Source of the DNA: Phylloscopus collybita
Lineage: Eukaryota > Chordata > Aves > Passeriformes > Phylloscopidae
DNA: 64,000 nt
Direction: 5' to 3'
Assembly: GCA_027886175.1 (NCBI GenBank)
Contig: JAJNNQ010000026.1
Coordinates: 17,948,001 to 18,012,000, forward strand
Shown here: positions 11,581-23,768 of the stretch, one piece after another
Layout: every line of letters begins with the position of its first letter
How positions within the stretch are numbered: the stretch's first letter is position 1
Translations under genes and position numbers: made by a program
The notes under the pieces: model-generated
The model's input: the letters and a program-made list of their open reading frames with translations, nothing else
What the model was told of the DNA's origin: nothing
Database searches by the model: none

Positions 11581-11832
11581 TAAATACTGATAAATATGGG
11601 GGATTTAAAACACATTTCTGTGTTTAATCTGTTTCTAATTCTTACAGGCTTAAAAACCATAATAAGTTGTCAGAGTCTCCATTACTCTGTTAAACTCGCA
11701 CATCAGTACAAAGTGAATTTAAAACACCACTAATTCAAATGCTCTGCACTTTTAGCCATACAAAATCTTTGTATGTATTTGCCAAGAGACTTGTTTGAAG
11801 CAAAACAAAATATATATAACACAGATACTCAC

Positions 11833-11891
11833 CTGCTTAGGATCATAGACCATGAGTCTATTTTGATATTGTGCAGTATTTGTTACTCCTC
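11833..11891 (-). CDS. KLHL32: KLHL32 59-nt micro-exon: start of kelch blade 4
   Basis: This very small exon was found by asking what must join the WISG end of the large exon to the NKWLSRS start of the next. The acceptor TTTATAG/GAG lies just above 11891 and the donor CAG/GTGAGT just below 11833. With the leftover G from the previous exon it encodes 20 codons, GGVTNTAQYQNRLMVYDPKQ, finishing the fourth kelch GG signature and its strand with tyrosine. It enters in phase 1 and leaves in phase 0. As remembered, human KLHL32 has the same peptide with only small changes near the end. Skipping it would shift the frame, so it should be constitutive. Confidence 0.93.
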
Positions 11892-12115
11892 CTATAAAAG
11901 AGTTTATACAGGTTACATTTTTTCACATAAGCAAAGCCAGGACCAAGATCAGGTACAAGAAAATGACCAGTTCTAGAGTTCATTTGCAGATAATAATTAC
12001 ATTACATACCACCACTTCTGCTTACATTCCACTGCACTTCTCTAATCTGGTTACAAGGGAAAAAACAGCCCCATTTGTCATACACACAGAAACACGGAGG
12101 AGCATCAATAGACAC

Positions 12116-12131
12116 CCCCCCCCCCCCCCCC
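12116..12131 (+). repeat. Poly(C) tract (16 C)
   Basis: A pure run of about 16 C at the 5' side of the micro-exon, that is, a G run in the KLHL32 transcript about 225 nt upstream of the 59-nt exon. Length may be unreliable in sequencing. Confidence 0.85.
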
Positions 12132-15100
12132 ATACTTTGTAGAGCTAATTCTATGGGCCAAAAATAAGTTAAAAATTAATTTGTTTATACATAACTGTAC
12201 ATTCAGCCTTCATCAAGACACAAAAATAAAAGCCATTCCTGGTCCTAGGAACACACTGTGTGTCACACAGTTTAAAAGAAGAGGAGGTGGGCTTGCATCA
12301 ATGAGAAGGAAGAGATCAGAGAAAAGCTCTGCCTTACCAGGAACATGACAGGGGATACCACTGCCAGTTTGAAAGCACAATTCAAGCCTGTGCAACTGTA
12401 CTTATCTATACATTTGAAAGAAATTCTGTACTTAGTTTGTGTTATAGAAAGAACATCTCCTCGTTTAGTTGTAAACTTAGGTTGGAAGGTTCCTCCACAG
12501 TGACCAGAAACAGCCCTACCATTTACTTTTCAATAGTGGTCAGGAAAGCATGGTGTAAAGCACCTCAGAAAAGCTCAGAAGAGAGTCTGACCCAAGTAGA
12601 TGCTGCAAAATGGCAAAAATGGCAAATTTCAGTAAGTAAACACGGAAAACTTCTTCAGTCTGTAATCTTACCGGTGCAAACATGTTTTTGAATGTGCTCC
12701 AGCCTTCTGGGGACACTGCAGCACTGCCACAGTTCCCAGTCCCCCTCTGTCACGACGTTGGGCCCATGGGAAGATGGAATCAGAAATAAAACCTGCAAGC
12801 TGCACCTCACCCTCATCCTGCCATGAGGTCTGGGCAGAACTGGAGCATGCCAGTGGCCACACAGCAGTGACACTCATACTGACAGACAAACTACTTATAT
12901 TACAGTTTTAATAGCATGTACCAATAGTGGACAAAATCCACAGCAATGGGAGGAAGGATTATCATCTTATTACATTTAATTTTCTTGTTGATTCTCTTTT
13001 TTGTGAGGGCATACCCTGTTTCAGCCAGGACAGCAGAACATTGACTTACATTCCTGCTGGCTGAGCTATGGCCCAGTCCCACTAAGGTTGCTGGGTTGAT
13101 TTGTTCCCTTTTATCCCCAAGTTCTGTGCTGGAGAATCTTCATTTTGCCAGTCTCCAGCTAGGCTGAGGCAGCATTTTGGTTCAGAACCATATTGTGATT
13201 TTGAAGCAACTCTTCCACCTCTCCCATGTCATTTTAGGCTGTAGGTTGGGACTAGTGTCCATTCAAGTTAAATCAGGAGCTCTGCTCCAGTTATGCACCA
13301 GCCATGCTCCAGTTCCTAATGGCAGCATAAGGGTGTGAAATAATGACTGGTCTTTTGGCTTTGGACTGTCTGAGTACTGGGAACATTTGAGCTAGAGGAC
13401 CAGAACAAACCTAGTCCAAAGCAAAAAATGTGAAGGGTACATGGAGTAAAGAGAGAGAACTTCGTGCCAAGGTTTAACCTGCTGATCTGCTCCTACTGGG
13501 CTGAGCTACTTGCTGACATAGAAGTACCCTCTGATCACTCAAAAAACTTGACTGGCACCAGGAATTGATAGCAGAAACTACAGATGTATCTATTTCAGAG
13601 TCTTTTCTTCAACTGCAGCAGCAAGGAGAAATGATGCTGTTACTTGGGTGCATCTCTGCAAGCACCAGCCTGTAGTGGCACCTACAGAGGGACAGCAGCC
13701 CAAACTCTCAGCTCAGAGATACTCACAGGCTAAGGGGTAGCTGGGATGAGATGCAGACTCTCCAAACTGTTCCCATCACACTATGCCACACCCTGCCCAT
13801 CACAGCACATGAGACATGCACACACAAGAACAGGCACTGTTAAGCAAAGACTGCTCCTGTGTCTGATCTCACAATCTCTTATTTGTCTCTACACTGTTGA
13901 GCAGTCTTCACATTTCTAGTAGTCACCAGCCACACAGACAAAACAATCTTTTCTAATATCTGTTTTGCAATTTGATTTTTTTTTTTACATATTGTTATTT
14001 TCACTCCCAGTATAATGTCTAAAATGAGACATCAGATTAGTATTTTGAAAAATAAAAATCATAGTTATTTGGATTATTACCTCCAGAATGTTAAATTACG
14101 GGAGACATATTTGAAACACAATGCTGGGTTGTACATTTCTATTCTGAAAGGACACCTTAATTTGGGGGGAAAGATGTGAAGGAAGAAGAGAAAGAAGAGT
14201 GTTGTTTCCTCATAAAGTAATAAAATAAGCAAATAGCAAAATTATTTTTTCTCTTTACAAAGGGCCTCTCACATCAAGTACACAGCTTACATCTTTTCCC
14301 CTGCAATATTGCTCATCTCTGGTGTTTTATCATTACATTCCCTTCACATACCGCTCTTCACTTTTAGATTAATCTGCCAAAATGAGATGCTAAGGATTTG
14401 CATACAGATTTGACTACACAAAAATAGATCTGGAATTAATAACAGTCTCTATATGTTTTAATTTCTTCTAGACTGGAGTACCCTTGCCTCCAGCAGTATT
14501 CTTGGCTTTGAAAGTCATCAAGCTGATTTGTCTGCTCTTAGGTTATGATGCCACATGCTGCTACACTGTCCCCTGCAATCAAAGTGCTCACAGAGATAGA
14601 TTCCATGCCTTTCCCTAACAAGTATATTTTATAGATTGGCAGTTTTGATCTCCCCTCCCCAGGGGGATAATCTGCATCTTAACAGGTTTCTATAGATACA
14701 TCTGTCATTAAATATGCCATCTTATATCTGCATCAATTTTCAAACTCTAGTTCCTTCTAACTTTGAAGTGCTATAGCAAAAGTTTAAAATTTTTTTGCCA
14801 AAATTCAGATTTACCAAGTCTGCAATGTCCTCTTGAACTATTTTTTTTAAATACTACAGACAGCTGGGAAAGGTCAAAAAAGCAGCAATATGTCTCTTAA
14901 AAATAAGAAAAGAAGGGGGGAAAGAGTTTAAATGGTACTAAAAATAATACATGCTTTCTCAGAAAAGAAATGGGGTAATTCTGAGAGAATTTCTTAAACT
15001 CCTCTGTTGTGTTTTCTATGAGGAAAGAAGAGGATAGAGAGGCATCATAACGAGAGACAGTTAAAAATACCAACTATGCTATTAAATTTGATGTCAAGCA

Positions 15101-16380
15101 ATAACAGCTAATGTGGCAGTAAACAAACAGTTAGAGAAAGAGAAAAAAAAAATTCTGTCTGGTTAAATGACACAAAATTTACAGTTTGGTCAGCATTTGC
15201 TGTTTTTATAAACAGAGTGATGATTACACTACGTTAACATGAGCAGTTTGCTTTGAGGACTCCAGTTCCTGGGAGGCAAGGAGCGTCCTCAGGACAAGAC
15301 TTTCTTGCTCTTACAGACAGGAGCACACCCTCATGGCCATCATCCAACCCATGGGCTCACAATGGTTTTTACATTGCCTCAATAACTGCCCCTCACTCCC
15401 TTGTAGGCTGTAAAGGTTGCTTTTTAAGCCTTCCAAGACCTGTAAAATCCCAACTTATGTAACAGTGCCCCTCTACATGGGGAAATATCTCAAGGATTCT
15501 AAAACACACCTCGTCCATCCCTTTCCCACACTCGATAAATGTTTTGCGTTCTTACAGCCCCCCCAAACGCTCCACAAACTGCATTGAGAAACATCTTCAA
15601 GACACACTTCTAAAAAGAGAAGGGTAGGAGGCAGTAGATTCAACATTTGTCAATGGCAATTTATAAGCCATATTTTTAACGTGGCCTAGCAAGGCCCCCA
15701 TCTGACTTGAGAAATCCAACCCAATCCAAATCCCCCAGAAAATATCACAACTCTCTCTGAGTCCCCAAGCGCTAGGCTGCGTGCGGGAACGCGAGTTCAC
15801 TGGGAGACGTGTAAAACTACATGTTGGCAAAGAGCTCCCATGTGTGCTCCTTCCAGCAAACCCAGGGAATATATAGAAACCCACGACATGTACCCTAAGG
15901 TGCTCTGCTATTTTAAAACAGAAATCTCTCCTCTCTTAGTTGTCTGTGTGTTAAACATAACATAATCCTTCCTCAACATGCAAACCCGCTGCCTCTTACT
16001 GCAGCCAGCCCAGGTGCACTGAGGACAGCTGAGCTGGAGCAGTCTCCCAAGGAAAAGGGTCCCCTGGAAGAGGCCAACAGCAGTTCTGATTAGTGCTCTT
16101 TGTCTCCAGATGCAATCGAGCCACAAATAAGAGGGGCACAAGCCCTAGATTTGTTTAAATCATTAAAGCTGGATGTTTACAATCTACCTAAGGCAAATCA
16201 ATGGCATCAGACCAATAATGTCCATCACTGAAAGGTGTAAGATCATTCATTCAAAAACAGTAAAAATGAAGTCTGTATATATGGAACATACAGAGACTAA
16301 GACTGGGCCACTAAGGCAATTTTTATTTACTTGTTAACGTCCGATTCCCAGTAAATCCTGTGCTAGCCACACTATAATGT

Positions 16381-16441
16381 GTGATATAAATATATATTTA
16401 TATATCAATATATGAATATACATATAAATATATATATTATT
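16381..16441 (+). repeat. AT-rich imperfect microsatellite
   Basis: Imperfect (AT)n/(TATAA)n sequence such as ATAAATATATATTTATATATC, with potential to form hairpins. Confidence 0.8.
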
Positions 16442-17355
16442 TGGATAGATTCTGTAAACTCCTATTATTCCAGATCTATTTTTCTTAAAACAATTTTATA
16501 GACATTTGCTGAGAAAAAATTCTTTAGTTCTCGACAGCATACTCATAGTAAGGTCATACTTTTCACCCCAAATCTCTTGCAAACTCAGAATAATTCTTCA
16601 AGATATGTTACCACCACCATTTCCTTAGTCAAAATCTCCACCATTAGGGAAAAAAACAACAGTTCAAAAACCAAAAGATTGAATCTTGAATTTTGAAAAA
16701 AAAAATTATCTCCTATATTAAGTACAAAGCAACTGTACAGGGATGCCTTGTTTACCCCCTTCCCCCAAGCTGAGTTTCTATGTGCATGATGTCAAGATGT
16801 TATTTTAGCAGACATACTTAAGGTCAGACAACTCGGGCCTCTGCAAAACACCAGTGTAACACTTTGTTTTAAACATGACTTTTCATGTGCTAATCTCTGG
16901 AGCAACCCAAGGCAAGGGGAGGTGTCATTATCCCAAGATGCAGGTGCAGGAATGGCCCAGAGCTGGAATGCCTGGCAGAGGTTCCCTGCCCCTCGATGTC
17001 CCCAGGGGCACTAGACCTATAGGGGTGGAGGAAGGTTAACGTGGATAGAAAAGGAGGTCTCCAGATTTGCATGTGCACTCCACAGAGGATGCTGGGAAAT
17101 GGGCACAGTTCAAGTCCTTGCTCTTATGGAAAATATTTCCTCGCTTTTATAGATAGTGATTGTTAGTCATGTTGAACTCCAAAGTGTTTAGTGTACTTTG
17201 TTTTACTTTCACTGAAATATTTCATTTTTCAAGCACTGTGGCATGCAATTAGTTTGTGAAATTGGTTATGGCATCAGATGTTAACTGGAAGAATCACCTT
17301 TCTGTAAAATTTCCAAACCATCTGCCCAATGCAATGTCACTACAAAGAATTTATT

Positions 17356-17949
17356 TGTTGTGGTTTAATCCAAGTCAGCAACTCAGCCTTATACAGCCAC
17401 TCATTCACACCCCCAGCATGAGATGGGGGAGAGAATTGAAAAGGTAAAACTAAGAAAATTTGTGGGTTCGGATAAAGAGAGCTTTAACAGGTAAAGCAAA
17501 AGCCACACACACAAGGAAAGCAAAACACGGAATCAATTCACTGCTTCCTATGAGCAGGCAGGTGTTCAGCCATCTCCAGGAGAGCAGGGATCCATCAAGC
17601 ATAATGGTGATTTGGGAAGTCAAATGTCAGCACTAGGAACATTCCCCATTTCCCCCTTCTTATCCCAGCTTTATATGCTGATCAGGACACCACATAATCT
17701 GGAATATCCCTTCGGTCAGTGAGGGTCAGCTGTCCTGGCTGTGTGACCTCCCAAACCCTTGCTGATCCCCAGCCTCCTCACTGCTGGGGTGGGGTGAGAA
17801 GTAAAAAAACATCTTCACTCCGTAGAAGCACACCCCAGCAATAACAAAAACATCCCTGTGTTACCAGGACTGTTTCCAGCACAAATCCAAAACATTGCCA
17901 AGACTAGCTGCTATGAGGAAAATTAACTCTATCCCAGTCAAAATCAGCA
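17356..17949 (-). mobile_element. Solo LTR of an avian endogenous retrovirus
   Basis: The roughly 594-bp block matches, in sequence style and order, an LTR family that recurs across bird genomes. Read on the minus strand it has a start with TG and ACTGGGATAGAGTTAATTTT, a middle with GGACAGCTGACCCTCACTGA and GGGATATTCCA, and a TATA-type box (CAGCATATAAAGCTGG, near 17670-17685). The end region has CCCCCATCTCATGC and closes GGATTAAACCACAACA. No internal retroviral genes lie on either side, so it is a solo LTR left by recombination. TTATT occurs at 17351-17355 and 17952-17956, close to a 5-bp target duplication but two bases off, in AT-rich flanks. ERVL-type is my best guess for the class. Confidence 0.75.
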
Positions 17950-20737
17950 TATTATTTTAATAAATTCTCATGTTTTGTTGTTCTTTAAGTAAGAAAATAA
18001 TATGAGGACTGTGGGAGAAAAAACAATAAATAATGACATAAATATGAAAACATGGAGCTTGGAAAACTCGAGGGCTGAACCCAGTTGTGCTGAGCAGAAG
18101 GACTGACTAGTTGCAGTGGCTCACTCTTTGAATCTGCTTCTGTCAGGTTAAAAACCCCAAAGAGGTGGTTGCAGCTTAGGGGTCCCCTCTGTCACCTGAA
18201 CGCCAGCCACTCACCTCCTGTTGCCGGTGTGTAAACTCATACAGAGGTTTGTTTTGTCCATTTTCCTTTCCTGCTGCCTTTGCCATGATTTTATTATCTA
18301 TTATTTTTGAATCCTTGTCATATTTGTCCCAAAGGAGCAGCAAAGCAAAGCTGAAAATGAATCCCAATAATAAGAGAAATCCCTTAAGTCTAGTTAGCTT
18401 TTGATCAGCACAGCCTTTAAGAGGGCATGAGGCTGTAGCAGAGGCACTGAGTAAGTAAATGGTCAGTGTGCAGATCAAGCTTTGATGACGCTCTCCACAA
18501 ATAGAAGGGCTAGAAACTTATATTATCACTGCTTAATTTATTCCCTCACTAAAAAACTGGGCACATTTCCATGATTCCCTTGCCAGCTGGTAGTAGCAGA
18601 CTGACTTCAAGAGCTCTTTGCTGATGACCTGTATTTCCCAGAAAAAGCAGCAGGGATACAGCTCAGAAACATTTCTAACTCAGACTAATTTTTTAATTAC
18701 TTAATTTTAGGCCACATACTTCAAAATTAGGTTCCCTCCTGCATTACTAATTACTTTTATGCTAACATCTTATATTCAATGACGAACAGTGGATTTTCCA
18801 GCAGTGACTATGATACAATAAAACATCTCTCGGTACTATTCCCCTGTCCCTGAATGTACATGTACCACGAACTACATTCTGGTCCTAGCAATTAATTAAT
18901 AATAGAAAGCTAGCTATAGTTATTACATCTCCATCCACTTTTCTTTTTAAAATAACTCTGTTCAATACACAGCCAGGTTTCAGTGTGAGAGTACAAAATT
19001 CTGATCAATATCTACTGAAGCATAGCGCAGTAAGTACGCTCTTGAACTTCATAATAACTTGTCATAATGGAGCAACTCAAAACATCTAAGCATTTTCTCA
19101 GAACCTATCAAAATACTACTGAAAAGCCATGTCTACCTTATTCCACTGTTGGTAGCATTTTCAAATATAAATGGAACAATACTGACAAAATATTTTTTGT
19201 TGTTTTGCCCAATTTTAAAGAATTCATCCAGTAGGCTTCCAATTACTTCTTCCTCTGATTCTACAGCTCTATTAGAGGCATATGCTTGAACACAATATCA
19301 CACTGCATCATAAATGTAAGTGGAATTTAAAACACACAGGCATGCATGCATTTCACCTACATAACTTAGCACATGAATTAATCCTCAGGTTAATTTCCCC
19401 TTTCCTAGCAAACCTGGAAAGATTAAATTCAGCTTCAGCCAGCCCCATGTTTGACTTAAAAATTCCTACCAAATACTTTGTTGAGTTTTGATTGTTTTGT
19501 TTAGTTTAGGTTTCTTTTTTTTCACCGAAATTAAGACGAAAAATGTTACTTTTTTCATTTACTGGCAAAAAGACCACACGGATGGATTTCTAGTGCACAT
19601 TCAATGATTTTATGTGAGAATGCTTAACAACATTTTTTAAAAGGTCCTATTCTTCATAAATACTGACAAATGTAAACTACAAAACAGGAAAAGAACCAGC
19701 AATCAAGACACAGCAGTAGTAACATCCATGTATTTGAAGTGGCTACTGCAGACACACATCCCTCTCTGCTAATAAAATAGGAAAAGTAGTGAATAAACAG
19801 GATAATGCTCTGAATACACCCAGCTGGTAGCCTAATGCAGAAATCCTGTTCCTGTCTCACCTCAGGATTCATACAGCACAAACTCTGCAAGACTCCCTAA
19901 ATGATGGTCAATAAAGAAAATGACCCAAAGTACCTGCCAGGGATTTTGGTGTTTTTCTGTGTTCTATCCTGCTTTTAATTCCAAAGTCATCATTCATGAC
20001 TTTAACGTATGTGTATTAAAATAGATATCTGCTAATTCCCCTGCCAATGCTTGGGAATCCATTCCCATAAGGCACTTAATCCACAGGGACAGAAAGGTAC
20101 ACCTGCTAGCCTAAATGATGCACTTTGAGAAGCACAGCAAAGGCCTAGGAAGCTAACTTCATCTTCCATTCATCTTCCATCTTTTCACCAGAGGCATTCC
20201 AGACCATATTAAAATCCCCAGAGGGTATCTACAGTGAAGATGCCAATCACTGAACATTTACCTCAAGGGCTGGCCCCATTTACTCATTAGCTTCCTTAAT
20301 AAATATTATAACTATATTACCCTAACCGTAGCACACTTCTTAGTAAAAGGGCAATATTTTTCTTGTAAAATTTTCTGTAGACAGCATTGGCCATATTCCA
20401 AAATAACCAATACCCACTACAAAGACTGAGGAAACTAAGTCCTCCCACCCCCATCAACAGAATATAACAATTAAAGACTCAGTTGCAAATGACACGGTAT
20501 TTTAGGATTATAGGGTTTACACATTCATCTATCTGTGCCATAAAGCTATAACTACATCCAAACAGCCTTGTGCACTTGTTATGGACAGAGCCATGGATGA
20601 CTTCTAACAACGGTCATCTTGGTATGTTGCAATACCCAGAAGTACAAGAGGGATCAAATCATACATCTGCCTCCAGGCCCTGCAACAACACAAGCTAACA
20701 AGCACTTAATTTTCAATTTCTTCATCAGAAGTAAGTG

Positions 20738-21020
20738 AATCATATAATTATAGAATATTCTGAGTTGGAAAGTACTCACAAGGATCATCAAAGTCCAACT
20801 CCAGGGCCTGCACAGGCTCAGGAATCACACCACGTACCTGAAAGCATTTTCCAAACGCTTCTCGAACTCTGTCAGGCTGGTGTTATGACCACCTGCCTGG
20901 GGAGCCTATTCAAGTTCCCAGTCAACCTGTGGGTGAAGACTCTTTTCCTGATATCCAACCTAAACCTCCCCTGACACAACTTCAGGCCATTCCCTCGGGT
21001 CCTGTTACTGTCAGAAGTAC
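20738..21020 (-). mobile_element. CR1 LINE 3' fragment
   Basis: Inverted CR1 end. On the plus strand it opens with AATTATAGAATATTCTGAGTTGG, the reverse of the usual 3' terminus. It then follows the family order: AAGGATCATCAAAGTCCAACT, a CTGGGGAGCCTATTCAAGT block equivalent to the common CTGGGCAGCCTATTCCAG, and TTTTCCTGATATCCAACCTA. It lies about 330 bases from the large KLHL32 exon, in the same orientation as the gene. Confidence 0.88.
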
Positions 21021-21351
21021 CAGATCATACTACAGAAACAACGCCTTTTTTTGCTTGTTTTTAGGAAGCACATGGAATTTATCATTGGAAATTTGTCCAA
21101 AAGTGCATTATCATTCCAATTCACTGAGATTTATGAAAGGCAACTGGAGATAGAACGTATCATATCAGCAGCTCTGAAACACCAAGCGCAAGCTATAAGA
21201 TACATTACACTCCTATACTTCTGATGAGGCTTCAGTTCTTTGCCCTCTCTGAAAAGTTATCATGACAAATAAACCAAAGATTTATTACTTTAATTCAGGA
21301 CAGTATTTTGGTGTTTTGTTAGTACCTCAAACTGTGTGAAACGTTTTCTAC

Positions 21352-22078
21352 CTGATATCCAAAGAAGACCATCCACCACATATCCCGCATGGCATGAGAG
21401 CGACCGATCAAAGGACTGTACAAAGGTCCACTTGTTCTTCCTGGGGCAGTAGCGTTCAACTGTGGGCAACACTTGGCGCAATTCGTTTCTGCCCCCTACG
21501 GCATAGAGGTACTCGTCCACGGCTCCCAGCACAAAGTGCTCCCGGCAGTTCTTCATCGGAGCTATCTCCGCCCAGGAGTTACTGCGGGGGTCGTACCGGC
21601 AGACAGTTCTCACGGCACACGTGCGCCCTGTGGAGTGCTCTACCTCTCCACCAGCTACAAAAAGAAAGTCTCCCATGACAGCGACGCAGTGGTGGCTCCT
21701 CCCCACAGGCATAGGTGCCAGCTCGCTCCAGTTAGCGATCCCCGCGATATGAACGTTCTCTTGGTCTACTGGATTGAAGTATCGCAGTTCCTTCACTTTA
21801 CAGACCTCTCGTTTTTTCCCACCAATAATATAAAGAGTGTCTGACTGGAAGCGAGGCTTTGTCCTTGCAGTTTGCCAAACTGGCTGTGCATAGACGCTCT
21901 GGTGGTAAGCCAAGGCCTCATTAATGAGCGCTGTGGCAGTTTCACTGGCTTGGACAAGAGGATGAGTAAGAGCTACAGTATGCAGTGTATCCACATCCAT
22001 AAGGCCAAAGCGGACGTACTGGAGGAGTTCATCCAGATACTGGTAGCGGCAGTTGTGTTCCAACCACCTCACCGCCAG
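21352..22078 (-). CDS. KLHL32: KLHL32 large exon: end of BACK domain and kelch blades 1-3
   Basis: This is the largest exon: 727 nt, entering in phase 0 and leaving after one base of a glycine codon. The acceptor is CTTTTAG/CTGGCGG and the donor TCAG/GTAGAA. It encodes about residues 210-452, numbered on an assumed 620-residue protein. The first part (LAVRWLEHN... to about residue 265) completes the BACK domain. Double-glycine kelch signatures follow in IIGG (about 293-296), VAGG (350-353) and AVGG (402-405), each followed by the usual downstream tyrosine and tryptophan (RYFNP...NWSEL, RYDPRSNSW, RYCPRKNKW). The exon stops inside the fourth signature, WISG. Near-identity to remembered human KLHL32 (for example PRFQSDTLYIIGGKKREVCK) separates it from the close paralogue KLHL36. 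The DNA is more GC- and CpG-rich than the surrounding intron, as expected for old coding sequence. Confidence 0.97.
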
Positions 22079-22744
22079 CTAAAAGTGGAAGGAAGGAAGG
22101 GAAAAACAAGACACAGGTTATTCGCATACAACTCTGTCAAAAGATGATCTTTTGAAATTTGGTTGCGCTCCAAGAGCAGGTATATACTTGCCTCAGTCGT
22201 GGTATCTATGCACCTAAGAAAAGCAGCTGTGAAAGTCCATTAGTCCACACAAAAAGATACAGGGTATATACAAAAGCATTGTACTGCACCGGCTCCCCTA
22301 AACAATTTCCACAGCATTATCAGCTGCTATGCAATACTCCCATTGTGCAGTCTGTTAGTGTTGCTGGAGATCATACTACCCCTGAATCAAGCTGCTAGCG
22401 AAATAATGGGATCACTGGATACCACAGGTGCACTAGAAAGAAGAGTAATGTCAGAAGATTACAAAGAAAAGCCTTTTCTGCCCCGCATATTTCATCCTAT
22501 TTATGACAAAACATTGAAGAAATACAACACATTACATACCGAATCCTTCAATATTTTTTCTTCTTCATTTATTTTATTTACAAAGTGGAGAAAGGTGTAC
22601 GGGGACAAAAACATTAAGTTAGAGAAGAGAGAGGCACAGAAGAGGCCCTGCTAGTTTAGGGCAGAAAGCAACAATTCAGCAACTGCAGTTAATATCAACA
22701 TTCAAAATTAAACATAGCATTCAAATCACATAAAGCTTATTGAA

Positions 22745-23000
22745 TCCAACTGGTCCTAAAAAGAGGTTAGGAATGGCCTCAACCATTTCAAGACTTGTTG
22801 TGTAAGTTATTCTTGAAAACATCCAGTAATGAAGATACCAAAACTTCCTCAGGAAAACCATTCCCATGCTCTGATATCCTCTCAGATAGATTTTCCTCTT
22901 ACATATGCTTTAAACCTTTAAATTCAACGCTCCATTTTCCACCTTTGGGTTTATATTCCAGAGCAACCCTTGAAAATTATTCATCTATACAGGATGAAAA
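22745..23000 (-). mobile_element. Degenerate, older CR1-like fragment
   Basis: On the plus strand the order GAATCCAACTGGTCCT, TTGAAAACATCCAGTAATGAAG, ACTTCCTCAGGAAAACCATTCCC and GATAGATTTTCCTCTTACAT parallels an inverted CR1 3' region, but with many changes. It is much more diverged than the other copies here, implying an older subfamily. Confidence 0.5.
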
Positions 23001-23343
23001 GGATTTTGTTACCTTCTTTTTCTTCTCCACCTCAGATGCATTTTAATATTGGTGTGAGTTTCCTCTTCAGTGAATGAAAAAGGTATTTCAATGCATCTTA
23101 GGTCATATTTTCTAAATCTCTGTTGCTTGGCTCACAGTTCTCTGTTATTGAAATCTTTAATGTTTGCTGTTGAAATAAGGACATAATCTTCCTCTGAAGG
23201 CTTAGTAGTAGTGAATAGGTTGGAAGAATCTCTTTGACTGTAACAATCTATGCCATTCTTGCTTGGACATCACTATGTAAGACTGTCAGTGCACCATGAT
23301 GTTGCTGATCCATATTTCAGCTTAAGACTGAGTACTGAATTTT

Positions 23344-23452
23344 GGTTTTTTTTTTGGTTGGTTTGTTGTTTGTTTTTTGTTTTTTGTTTTTTTTTTTGGG
23401 GGGGGGGGCGGGGGCAGTGCTTGTTGGTTTGTTTGTTTTGGGGTTTTTTTTT
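23344..23452 (+). repeat. T/G low-complexity tract with G run
   Basis: TTTG/TTGG repeats around a run of about 11 G at 23398-23408, followed by CGGGGGCAG and more GTTTGTTTG. The transcript (minus) strand is therefore A/C-rich. Assembly errors are likely here. Confidence 0.85.
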
Positions 23453-23752
23453 CTGCAGAACTTCCACAGAGTGTCATGCTTTCTCTGTCATTACCAAACA
23501 CTCTACTATTACTTTAGGCCAGTAAGTGACTGCCCCAGTCAAGATCATTCTCAATCCAAATTTTATTTTCAAAAGTGCTAGAAAACCATTTTACCTTCTG
23601 ATTTTATGAAAACATAGATCCCTTATTATTCTTTCAACCCAGTCATTATCAAAGACATTGACTAGTTCTGGAGAAGGTCTAACTGTACTTGATACTTCAA
23701 ATCATTTTGACACAGAACTTGTGGAATGGGTGTTTCTAACAAGCTGAGTGAT

Positions 23753-23768
23753 AAAAAAAAAAAAAAAA
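23753..23768 (+). repeat. Poly(A) tract (16 A)
   Basis: Simple A run in the large intron, with no identified retrocopy upstream. Confidence 0.8.

Larger units (their letters stand above)
9385..11832 (-). other. KLHL32: KLHL32 intron with CpG-rich block
   Basis: Intron between the 59-nt and 193-nt exons. The donor is GTGAGT at 11827-11832 and the acceptor CTCTTTGCAG ends just above 9384. It contains an A/C low-complexity tract at about 11514-11580 and an unusual CpG-rich block at about 10420-10870. A T run lies near 9669-9683. No coding sequence is supported. Confidence 0.85.
11892..21351 (-). other. KLHL32: KLHL32 intron (about 9.5 kb)
   Basis: Intron between the large exon and the 59-nt exon. 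The donor is GTAGAA just below 21352 and the acceptor TTTATAG just above 11891. It carries a C16 run, an AT microsatellite at 16381-16441, a solo LTR at 17356-17949 and a minus-strand CR1 end at about 20738-21020. The remaining stretches (12132-16380, 16442-17355, 17950-20737) show no gene, RNA or repeat that I can support. Confidence 0.85.

Noticed and set aside
23250..23581. Plus-strand frames rich in F, W and G as a membrane protein
   Set aside because: They are translations of the T/G low-complexity tract.
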